DNA of 64,000 nt. It comes from Luteolibacter arcticus (GTDB taxonomy: Bacteria; Verrucomicrobiota; Verrucomicrobiia; Verrucomicrobiales; Akkermansiaceae). Position 1 is the stretch's first letter. Each line of letters begins with the position of its first letter. Positions 32,291 to 39,231 of this stretch are shown piece after piece. The stretch is from the NCBI RefSeq assembly GCF_025950235.1, contig NZ_JAPDDT010000015.1:1-64000 (forward strand), given 5' to 3'. Below the pieces are notes generated by a model. The model was given only the letters and a program-made list of their open reading frames with translations, was not told the origin of the DNA and did not search any database. A program made the position numbers and the translations under genes.

Positions 32291-33502
32291 TCAATCGTTG
32301 CTGCCAGCCAGCGCGTCCATCAGGTAGCGCGCCGGGCGGAAGTTCTCGATGAGGACCTCGCGCTGGGTGCCGCGCTTCATGCGGACCTGCTTGATGTTGA
32401 AGTTAGGCGTCTTGTGCGGCGCGAAGAGGATGTCGTCGTGGGTCGAGTTCTCGTGCTTCTTGAACATTTCCGGCACGATGTCGCCGCCGAGATGGTCGTC
32501 GCGACCGGTGGCGAGATGGCAGGTGCCGAGCACCTTCTCATCCTGGATGTCCGCGCCGGAAACCGGTAGCACCTGGGTGCCGAAGCCGAGTTCGCCGAGC
32601 GTGCCGGTCATCGGGTCGTCCTGCAGGCGGGCGTTGTGGGCGTCGATGGTGGCCTGATTGCCTTGGATCAGCTCGGACTTGATGATGTTGCGGTTCTCGA
32701 CCGTCAGCACGCCGAGGGTGCCGTCCTCGTACTTCATCGGGAAATGGCCGCGGGCATCCTGCGGGACGAAATAGACCTCACCGGCCGGCAAGTTCGCGAT
32801 GTCCGGCTTCTCGCCTTGGCAAAGGCCGTGCGACTTCTGTGCTTCCTGGCCGCCGAGGCCGAGCCAAGCGGTGAGCACGCGACCGTCTTCCAGCGCGAAG
32901 TCGATCTCGATGTCGTCCGCCTTGGTCAGGGCGAGGCGCAGCTTTTCGGCATCCTTCGAGACTTCCTCGTAATCCACCGCGAGGCCGGAGCCGAGGATGA
33001 TGTCGTTTAGTCCGTGCAGCGTCGCGCCGCGGAAACCGAACTCCTTGGCCTTGGCCGTCAGCGGCGCGGTGGCGGAGAAGGTGGAGATGCAGAGGATCAG
33101 GTCGTAGTTCGGATACAGGTCCGCATTCAGCGAGAGCTGCTTGCCATCGGTGTCCCAGACCTCGTCTTCCAGGTCGAGGTTCGAGCCGTGGGTGGTCTTG
33201 TAGGCGAACATTTCGCCGCCGTTCATCCCGAGGGCCTTCATCGCGCCGTTTTTCAGGCCCTCATAAAAAGCTTCGTGGGCCTTCTTCTGCACCGGGAAAC
33301 CGGGCTGCTGGAGGAAGGCGAAGTCCTCGATCAGCGAGGCGGGCTCGTCGAAGTCGGTCAGGATGCAGACGCGGCAGCCTTGGGTCGGCTTGAAGACGGT
33401 GCCGAGCAGGCGGACCAGATCGAAGGGCGGGAATTCCCGGTTCTCCGGATGGAGCAGGATTTCCTCGGACAAGTAGGCGGGGAGGCAAGCTGACGGAGGC
33501 AT
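32291..33502 (-). CDS. M29-like metallo-aminopeptidase
   Basis: 403 residues from the ATG at 33502 (MPPSACLPAYLSEEILLHPE). The C-terminal half contains NLPAGEVYFVPQDARGHFP, then GTLGELGFGTQVLPVSG with a metal-ligand-type Glu, EKVLGTCHLATGRDDHLGGD with His and Asp, and ENSTHDDILF with His-Asp, matching the order of Glu, His, Asp ligands in the AmpS/aminopeptidase T (M29) family. M29 enzymes are cytoplasmic dimers that remove N-terminal residues using two divalent metals. No signal peptide is visible. Assignment is by motif order, not full alignment. Upstream is a 203-base gap divergent from the lipoprotein gene at 33706. Confidence 0.8.
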   Translation of the reverse strand: MPPSACLPAYLSEEILLHPENREFPPFDLVRLLGTVFKPTQGCRVCILTDFDEPASLIEDFAFLQQPGFPVQKKAHEAFYEGLKNGAMKALGMNGGEMFAYKTTHGSNLDLEDEVWDTDGKQLSLNADLYPNYDLILCISTFSATAPLTAKAKEFGFRGATLHGLNDIILGSGLAVDYEEVSKDAEKLRLALTKADDIEIDFALEDGRVLTAWLGLGGQEAQKSHGLCQGEKPDIANLPAGEVYFVPQDARGHFPMKYEDGTLGVLTVENRNIIKSELIQGNQATIDAHNARLQDDPMTGTLGELGFGTQVLPVSGADIQDEKVLGTCHLATGRDDHLGGDIVPEMFKKHENSTHDDILFAPHKTPNFNIKQVRMKRGTQREVLIENFRPARYLMDALAGSND

Positions 33503-33705
33503 AGGGCCAAAAACTAGGACGGGTGCCGGGCCGCGCAAGGCCACTTTTCTGTCAGCCGGGACGCGGGTTGGCGCGAATAAGAGGCTCTCGTCCCCCGGAA
33601 ACGGCGTACCGCGAAGTAGACTTGCCAGGTATGGAGTCGGCCTTTGGGGCTTCGGAAGAATGCGGTTGAAAGGGAGGACGGAATCGGAGTGTCATTGGAA
33701 ACTTG

Positions 33706-34551
33706 GTGAGATTCCCGACCCATAATAACTTTGCGTGCGCGCTCGCGATGGGCGCTTTGGCCTGTGTTTCCTGTAATCGCAAGAAAGCGCCACCCCAGAC
33801 CCAACCGGTCTCCGCCGGTCAATCCGCCATGTCTGACCAAGCTTACTCGAACACCAGCGATTTTCCCCTTCCGGCCGAGAAGTTGCCCGACGATGTGAAA
33901 GCACAGCTTGACCCGTGGGTCGCAGGCTTTGTCGGGCTCAGCCGCGAGCAGGCAGGCCAGCGTTTGAGGGACCGGTGGAACAGGATCGAGCGGCCGTCAC
34001 TCCTGGCGCTCCGGGATACACTGTTGAAGTTCGAGGTTCAGGGGATCTCCAAAACCCACTCGGGTTACGCGATTGAAGCCTATCGCCCCGGATCAGAGGA
34101 TCCGGGGATTGGCGACTATTGGTATCTGTCAGGTCCCATGGATCACGCGGAAATCTCCAAGCGCCTCGCGCCTTTCGGCTTGGAAGGCAACGAAGCCCTG
34201 CGGGACTTCCTCTATTATTTTGGTGGTCTTGGGGAAGACACGGAAACCGCAGGCCACTTCGTTTCCGCAGCTCGTGATTGGGCGGTCTTCGAGAACACGC
34301 CTGATTCCTTCATCGACTTGCGGACGACGAAGGGCTTTGACGAGTGGAAGGGCGCGCTGATGCTTTTTCATGCCCGGAATGGCTGTCACATTCTCGTCCG
34401 GCGCGATGGCACCGTGGGCTGGTGGGTGATGCAGGAAGCGACGGTGACCACCGAAGCTGTGGATTTCGATGGCTTTATCCGGATGTTCAACAAGCACCGC
34501 CAGATCTCCTGGCCATTCGACCCCTATCCCCCGGATGAGGGTGAAGATTGA
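33706..34551 (+). CDS. Lipoprotein of unknown function
   Basis: 281 residues from GTG at 33706 (a TTG three bases upstream is also possible). A hydrophobic N-terminus ending ALAMGALACVSC suggests lipidation, at the first or second Cys. The mature protein begins with Lys/Pro/Gln-rich residues, then a mixed domain: LPDDVKAQLDPWVAGFVGLS, a GDYWYLSGP segment, NEALRDFLYYFGGLGEDTE, and a C-terminal WWVMQEATVTTEAVDFDGFI. The FLYYFGGL element recalls SMI1/KNR4 (SUKH) immunity-type folds, but the match is thin. No toxin gene is adjacent. Convergent with the GNAT-like gene. Confidence 0.72.
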   Translation: MRFPTHNNFACALAMGALACVSCNRKKAPPQTQPVSAGQSAMSDQAYSNTSDFPLPAEKLPDDVKAQLDPWVAGFVGLSREQAGQRLRDRWNRIERPSLLALRDTLLKFEVQGISKTHSGYAIEAYRPGSEDPGIGDYWYLSGPMDHAEISKRLAPFGLEGNEALRDFLYYFGGLGEDTETAGHFVSAARDWAVFENTPDSFIDLRTTKGFDEWKGALMLFHARNGCHILVRRDGTVGWWVMQEATVTTEAVDFDGFIRMFNKHRQISWPFDPYPPDEGED

Positions 34552-34572
34552 GCTTGGGTCAGATGCTTGCGG

Positions 34573-35817
34573 TCAGCCCGCCTTCGCCGCCGTCTTGAAG
34601 GGATTCCGCTCCGGCGCCTCATCTTGCTCCACGCAGAGCAATAGTTGCTTGATCAGTGTGTTGAGCACCGGTTGCCGGTGGCGGAGCATCACGCCGAAGG
34701 GTTCCGGCTTCGCGCCGAGCGCGGCCTTGGGCTCCAGCGCCGTGCGGCCGAAGGAAACCCGCCTGCACCCCAGCGCGATGGCATCGGCGATCCCGGCGTG
34801 CAGCAACCGCAGATAGACCGGCAGCCCGGCCGCGGCCTCGCGGTCGAATCCGATGTGATAGGCGAACGCGGTTTCTCCGTCCGCGAGGGTGATCAGGAAG
34901 CCCAGCAGTTCGTCTCCCCGCCTGATCCCGCTGCAGCGCATGCGGTCGCCGGCGGCCTGCTGCAAGGCGGGGAAATACTCCGGTCTCAGCTCGAAGGGCC
35001 GGAAGTCCGCGTTGTCTTGCACCGCCCGATAGAGTTCGTGCATGCGGCCTTGCAGGGCGGCGAATTCCGGAACGAGTCCGATCGTGCAGCCCGCCTGTTC
35101 GATGGGCTTGAGGACATTGTTGCGGATCCCGGCGCGATATTTCGACGAAAGGCTGGCAAGATAGTCGTCGTGGGATTTCCACGCGGGATCGAGGGTGAGA
35201 ACCATGTTAGGCTCCGTTTCGACATAGCGGTAGCTCAGGTTCGCCAGCGACGAGACTCCCTTGCGGAAAGGCTCGTGGACGTCCTTGATCAGGACGAAGT
35301 GGGTGGTGCCGCGCAGCTTGTCTGACATGCGGACCCGGTAGAGAACCTCCGCCACGCCATGCCAGATGGTTTCTTCCGCATAATCCGGCGCAAAGGCGAC
35401 GCCATGCTGGCCGTAGCTCAGCAGGTTGCCGCAGGTCAGCACCCGCTGGCTCACCTTGCCCGACAGCTTTTCCAGCGCCGCGCACGAAGACGCTTCCGGC
35501 GCGGGCTCCTTTCGTTTCCGCACATGGCAGACGCCGATGTCGGCGAGCTGCATGCAAACCGCGGCGACCGGCCGTTGTCCGGCGTCGGAAATGAGCGCGT
35601 AGCGCGGCTGGATGTTGGCGGGCAGCACACCTTCAAGAGCCAGCAGGTAGCCGCGCGACATGAAAAACCCCGCGCCCTCCGTCAGCGAGTTCCAAGTGTC
35701 CGCATCCAGCATCCCGATCCGGTCGGCGATGGCATACTGGAGTTCCGCCGGGCCTCGCAGCCGCCTGCGCTCGGCCAGCACGTCGCGCACCGCGAGCGCC
35801 TTGCGGATGAGATTCAT
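34573..35817 (-). CDS. GNAT/FemAB-like acyltransferase
   Basis: 414 residues from ATG at 35817 (MNLIRKALAVRDVLAERRR). The family pattern of peptidoglycan-associated FemAB/GNAT proteins is visible: ANLSYRYVETEPNMVLTLDP followed by AWKSHDDYLASLSSKYRAGI, AGCTIGLVPEFAALQGRMHE, EYFPALQQAAGDRMRCSG, and GDELLGFLITLADGETAFAY with the acyl-CoA/aminoacyl binding strand. An N-terminal half of about 150 residues is less conserved. Probable role: acyl or aminoacyl transfer in envelope biogenesis. A 48-codon ORF and a DUF151 gene lie upstream on the same strand, with 32 bases between the small ORF and this start. Confidence 0.78.
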   Translation of the reverse strand: MNLIRKALAVRDVLAERRRLRGPAELQYAIADRIGMLDADTWNSLTEGAGFFMSRGYLLALEGVLPANIQPRYALISDAGQRPVAAVCMQLADIGVCHVRKRKEPAPEASSCAALEKLSGKVSQRVLTCGNLLSYGQHGVAFAPDYAEETIWHGVAEVLYRVRMSDKLRGTTHFVLIKDVHEPFRKGVSSLANLSYRYVETEPNMVLTLDPAWKSHDDYLASLSSKYRAGIRNNVLKPIEQAGCTIGLVPEFAALQGRMHELYRAVQDNADFRPFELRPEYFPALQQAAGDRMRCSGIRRGDELLGFLITLADGETAFAYHIGFDREAAAGLPVYLRLLHAGIADAIALGCRRVSFGRTALEPKAALGAKPEPFGVMLRHRQPVLNTLIKQLLLCVEQDEAPERNPFKTAAKAG

Positions 35818-35849
35818 GGATGACTTTCTGACAGATGCCTCTGCCGGAC

Positions 35850-35996
35850 TCAACACCCGTCCAGCATCTGGGAAAGCGAATGATATTCGGCCAGTTCGTG
35901 GAGATCGAAGAAGCCCTTCTTCGATTCCGGGTTGGCGATGGCGTTGGGTTTTATCGCCGCGACTTCGATATCCTTGGCGAGGTCGGCATCGATCAC
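35850..35996 (-). CDS. Possible 48-residue protein, unknown
   Basis: A 49-codon frame on the minus strand, GTG at 35996 to TGA at 35850, translating to an acidic, soluble peptide that begins IDADLAKDIEVAAIKPNA and ends FDLHELAEYHSLSQMLDGC. It sits 15 bases after the DUF151 stop and 32 before the GNAT start, with an AAGG-type ribosome site (AAGGCGG) ahead of the GTG. Codon use resembles the neighbours (GCC, GAC, AAG, CTG). It is too short for family assignment and could be a chance ORF. Confidence 0.45.
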   Translation of the reverse strand: MIDADLAKDIEVAAIKPNAIANPESKKGFFDLHELAEYHSLSQMLDGC

Positions 35997-36011
35997 GCCG
36001 CCGCCTTGGGG

Positions 36012-36473
36012 TCAAAGCCCCCCGCCGAGGTCCATGCCCTTGTCGCGCATGTCCTGGAGCACACTGGTCATGTCCTCGAGGGTGTCCCACAGCTCGCGCA
36101 GGACGAAGATCGGCGCTCCGGCACGGACGGCGATGGCGATGCAGTCGCTGGGGCGGGCGTCGAGTTCGACGATCTTGCGCTCCATGATCTCGTTTTCGGC
36201 CTCGAGGATCAGGCGGGCGTAGTAGATTTCCTTGTCGATCGCCACGATCACCGCGCGGCGGACCTTGGCGCCGAAGGCCTCCAGCGTGAGCAGGTAAAGA
36301 TCGTGCGTCAGCGGTCGCGGCGGGGTCTCGCCGGCGAGGGCAGCATTGATGGAGGCCCCGATGGCGAGGTCGATGTAGAAGACGATCGATTTCTTCCCGT
36401 CCCCCAAAAAGACGGCACAGCCGGCGGGGGTGGGAAGCAGGGCGATGGGTTCGACGCGGACCAAATCAGGCAC
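36012..36473 (-). CDS. Bifunctional nuclease family (DUF151) protein
   Basis: 153 residues from GTG at 36473 (VPDLVRVEPIALLP). The BFN/DUF151 signature is clear: FYIDLAIGASINAALAGETP, RPLTHDLYLLTLEAFGAKV, then AVIVAIDKEIYYARLILEAE and the RPSDCIAIAVRAGAPIFVLR motif with the conserved RPSDAIAL-like core. The best-studied relative has DNase/RNase activity, but bacterial members are mostly uncharacterised. A TTG at 36503 would add ten residues that do not match the family. It is the first gene of a possible three-gene minus-strand unit with the small ORF and GNAT-like gene. Confidence 0.9.
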   Translation of the reverse strand: MPDLVRVEPIALLPTPAGCAVFLGDGKKSIVFYIDLAIGASINAALAGETPPRPLTHDLYLLTLEAFGAKVRRAVIVAIDKEIYYARLILEAENEIMERKIVELDARPSDCIAIAVRAGAPIFVLRELWDTLEDMTSVLQDMRDKGMDLGGGL

Positions 36474-36662
36474 GGCGCCTTTCTCACCGCATCGCCGTAG
36501 CAATCCAAGATGAAAGCGCCGGACTCACGTAAACCGAGCCGAAGGAGATCCCGTCTGAATGCCCGATCCGAACGGGAAAATCGTCCGCGCCTTCGCCAAT
36601 AACACCCGCCACGAGTGGAAAATCCTGGGGTGAGGAACGGCTTCCGAAGGGCAGGAGGACAA

Positions 36663-36717
36663 CGAAAGGGACGAAATCTCGCGAGATTTCCGATGCCGGT
36701 GCTTCGTCTCCCTTTCG
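36663..36717. repeat. Hairpin upstream of rpmE2
   Basis: CGAAAGGGA (36663-36671) pairs with TCCCTTTCG (36709-36717), and the next CGAA with TTCG; the loop holds the perfect palindrome AAATCTCGCGAGATTT (36674-36689). It is followed by ACTTTTTCGGGCTTTT, so it could act as a rightward terminator. The rest of 36474-36846 holds no convincing gene; a 24-codon frame at 36559 is too short to support. Confidence 0.55.
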
Positions 36718-36772
36718 ACTTTTTCGGGCTTTTCGTTGTTCCGAATTCCGCTTCCCATGCGGGACCGGCCGC

Positions 36773-36801
36773 TTGACACGGGCGATTTGGCGTGCATTCT
36801 C
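36773..36801 (+). promoter_or_regulatory. Possible sigma-70 promoter for rpmE2
   Basis: Perfect -35 hexamer TTGACA at 36773-36778. Seventeen bases later the sequence is ATTCTC (36796-36801), a poor -10. The site is 45 to 75 bases ahead of the L31 start and is the only consensus -35 in the gap. Confidence 0.35.
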
Positions 36802-36846
36802 CGCGCTCCCGCCGCGTCGGAAACGTGTCCGGGCCCTCTTACCGTC

Positions 36847-37116
36847 ATGAAAAAGGATCTTCATCCCAAGTACAATCCGGTCGTCTTCGTGGATATGACC
36901 ACCGGCGCCCGTTTCGTCAGCCGCTCGACCAAGTCTTCCGACAAGAAGGAAGTCATCGACGGCGTGGAACACTCCCTCATCTCGATTGGCATCACGTCCG
37001 ACTCGCATCCGTTCTTCACGGGCAAGTCGACCTTCGTGGACACCGAAGGCCGTATCGACAAATTCCAGAAGCGCTTCGGTGCGGTCCGCCGCGTCAGCAA
37101 GCCGAAGGTTGGCTAA
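36847..37116 (+). CDS. rpmE2: 50S ribosomal protein L31, type B
   Basis: 89 residues from ATG at 36847 (MKKDLHPKYNPVVFVDMTTG). The type-B form is recognised by the KSTFVDTEGRIDKFQKRFGA ending and the missing zinc-binding CxxC set of type-A L31. It occupies the bacterial large subunit near the central protuberance. In many bacteria the zinc-free paralogue replaces the zinc form under zinc limitation; whether a type-A gene exists elsewhere cannot be judged here. A good terminator follows 26 bases after the stop. Longer in-frame starts upstream lack family similarity. Confidence 0.98.
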   Translation: MKKDLHPKYNPVVFVDMTTGARFVSRSTKSSDKKEVIDGVEHSLISIGITSDSHPFFTGKSTFVDTEGRIDKFQKRFGAVRRVSKPKVG

Positions 37117-37141
37117 GCCGCTTCTCGAGCCTCGCTTTCCC

Positions 37142-37180
37142 AAAACGCCCGTCCGCACCCGCGGCCGGGCGTTTTTCTTT
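37142..37180 (+). terminator. Rho-independent terminator after rpmE2
   Basis: Stem CGCCCG (37146-37151) and CGGGCG (37166-37171), extended by A-T pairs, with loop TCCGCACCCGCGGC followed by TTTTTCTTTT. Confidence 0.85.
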
Positions 37181-37279
37181 TCGTCCGGTCAGGGATTCAA
37201 GAATGGGGCTAAGATGGATGGGATGGATGGGATGGCTCGAATGCTGGCCGCTCGCAATCAGCACCACCATCCTGTCTTC

Positions 37280-37861
37280 CATCTGCGTCAATCTGCGTAA
37301 TCTGCGGTTGAATTCTTCCGCTGATCCGAGGTGGCTCGGAAAAGGCCAAAAGGCATTTAACCGCAGATTACGCAGATGGACGCAGATTGAGAAGATCGGT
37401 GGCGACGGAGTGCACGGGTGGAAAGGATGGGATGGGAAAGGGGGTTCACATCCGGAAACGCTGGGTGATAACAGTCTTCGGCACCGTGCCTTTATCTGCG
37501 TCAATCCGTGTAATCTGCGGTGGAATCTTCCGCTGATCCCTAGGTGCCTTGGAAAAGGCCAAAAGGCATTCAACCGCAGATTACGCAGACGGACGAAGAT
37601 TGAGAAGATCGGTGGTGCCGGAGGAGCCGAACGAAGCGGATGCGCGAGGGCTCTTTGACCAGTCTCTCCGGCATTTCGAACCTATCCACCCATCCAGAAA
37701 CTCTGGGTCGATCAAAGTCCTCGGCACCGTGCCTTTATCTGCGTCAATCCGTGTTATCTGCGGTTGAATCCTTCCGCTGATTCGAGGTTGCTTCGGAAAA
37801 AGCCAAAAGGCATTTAACCGCAGATTACACAGATGGACGCAGATTTAGAAGATCGGCGAAG
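37280..37861. repeat. Three tandem copies of a long palindromic element, CGCAGAT family
   Basis: Three inverted pairs: 37280-37310 with 37357-37389, 37494-37520 with 37571-37601, and 37737-37764 with 37814-37846. Each left arm runs ATCTGCGTCAATCTGCG with following TAATCTGCGG, and each right arm is the complement, with three CGCAGAT-type units. The loops (GATCC-GAGGT-type, GGAAAAGGCCAAAAGGCAT) are also conserved, and the text between copies repeats (GAAGATCGGTGG, GGCACCGTGCC, CGCGAGGGCTCTTT). The unit recurs every 210 to 245 bases. This fills most of the 849-base gap 37117-37965; I see no gene there. Confidence 0.92.
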
Positions 37862-37965
37862 ACGGAGGACCAGAACGAATGGGATGCGCGAGGGCTCTTT
37901 CGCCAGTCTCTCCAGCATTTCCATCCTATCTATCCTATCCATCCCGGTCCCAAAATCGGATGGGC

Positions 37966-39075
37966 TCAGGGATTGAGGAAGTTCGCGATGGTTTCCTGCG
38001 CGTGCTTCAGGTTGTCCCCGGCGTCTTCGCCCTGCTCCAGTTTGCCGGCGTGGTCGAAGTGGATCATGAAGAGCTGCTTGCCGTCGTAGGTGTCCTTCAT
38101 CGAGAAGGTGTCTTTTTCCTTCAGGATCGTGGTCCAAGTGTCGCGGACGTTTTTCCAGTAGCCGTTGGTCTTGGCCCAGTAGGCATTGAAGCCGGTGGCC
38201 AGATCGGGGGCCGTGATTTCCTCGTAGCGGTCGACGCCGAGTTCCTTGCCGCGGGTGTGGCGGGTGCCGTCCTTGTCCACCTGCACCTTGCGGTTGTTCT
38301 GCACGTGGACCCAGCCATTCGGGGTGATGCTGATCTCTTGGGTGCCCTCGAGGACGTTGTAGTCCTTGCGGATGGTGAACTCTCGACGGGGGAGGGGGCG
38401 CGGGCAGTCGTCGCTGCGCCAGGTGGAAAGCCCGCCATCGTGGGTCCATGCGCCAGCCACCTCGTATCGGGGCGAATCATCGACTTGGAAGACCGCCTGC
38501 GACCAGCGGCCCTGCGGGTTCGCGGTCGGCGTCTTCTTCCACGTCAGGTCGCCCTGATAGACCTGCAACTCGGGATCTTGCCAGGTCCAGTCCTGCCGCC
38601 AGTGCTTCATCACGTGCGGGCCCTCGGTTTCGCCCTTGTCGTTCTTGAAATACATCACCAGCGAGTGCTGGAGGCTGATGAACTCGCTGCGGTCTTCCAA
38701 CACGGTGACGTTTTCGGTGCCCCACGAGAAATAGGGGCGGGTCGGCTTGAAGTTCTCCGCCAGGCCGAGGGTTTCGGTGAAGTCGAAGCTGACGCGGTAG
38801 CTGCCGGACATCGCGAGGATCGCGCGGCGGTCCTGCTCGAGCTTTGAGAGACCGGGCTCCTGAAGTTTTCTCCATGCGTCCTTGGAGCCTTGGAGCAGTG
38901 TCACTTCCGAGCCTTTGGTGGTACCGCCGCGCGGCTTCATTTCCTTCCAGTCCATGAACGGCCAAGCGAAGACATGGCCGCCGGCGGCGGCGGGTTCCGG
39001 CTTGGGCTCTTGGGCGGGCAAGGTTTGAAGGCCGGCACAGGCCGCGAGCCAAAGGAGATAGGCGGGGCGTTTCAT
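37966..39075 (-). CDS. DUF6607-like exported protein
   Basis: 369 residues from ATG at 39075. Signal peptide MKRPAYLLWLAACAGLQTLPA. The mature protein has the DUF6607-type landmarks: LEQDRRAILAMSGSYRVSFD, then VEDRSEFISLQHSLVMYF-like text, VMKHWRQDWTWQDPELQVYQ, RWSQAVFQVDDSPRYEVAG, and DCPRPLPRREFTIRKDY. The family is widespread in Bacteroidota and Verrucomicrobiota and has no assigned activity. A beta-rich periplasmic or surface protein is likely. It is convergent with the L31 gene across the palindrome array and divergent from the BNR_4-like gene (157 bases). Confidence 0.85.
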   Translation of the reverse strand: MKRPAYLLWLAACAGLQTLPAQEPKPEPAAAGGHVFAWPFMDWKEMKPRGGTTKGSEVTLLQGSKDAWRKLQEPGLSKLEQDRRAILAMSGSYRVSFDFTETLGLAENFKPTRPYFSWGTENVTVLEDRSEFISLQHSLVMYFKNDKGETEGPHVMKHWRQDWTWQDPELQVYQGDLTWKKTPTANPQGRWSQAVFQVDDSPRYEVAGAWTHDGGLSTWRSDDCPRPLPRREFTIRKDYNVLEGTQEISITPNGWVHVQNNRKVQVDKDGTRHTRGKELGVDRYEEITAPDLATGFNAYWAKTNGYWKNVRDTWTTILKEKDTFSMKDTYDGKQLFMIHFDHAGKLEQGEDAGDNLKHAQETIANFLNP

Positions 39076-39231
39076 GAGAATCGCGGAGAGCCTAGACGGC
39101 TTGGCGATTTCCTCAACGCGAGATCTTGGCGGCTGGTTGCTTCGTGAAAACCCGGTGTGCGGAGCCTGTCGGGTTTCCGAGGGCGATTCCGTTAATCCAT
39201 GCACCCCGTCATTCTGGCTTCACCCGGTTCC

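Noticed and set aside
33706..34551. SUKH immunity protein of a polymorphic toxin system
   Set aside because: Only one weak motif (FLYYFGGL) fits and there is no toxin or secretion gene next to it.
36559..36633. 24-codon frame before rpmE2 with an AAGGAG-like site
   Set aside because: Too short, no coupling to a gene and no further support; left as non-coding.
37280..37861. Possible CRISPR array in the repeat cluster
   Set aside because: Repeats are long inverted pairs of changing spacing, the text between them is itself repeated, and no cas genes are near.
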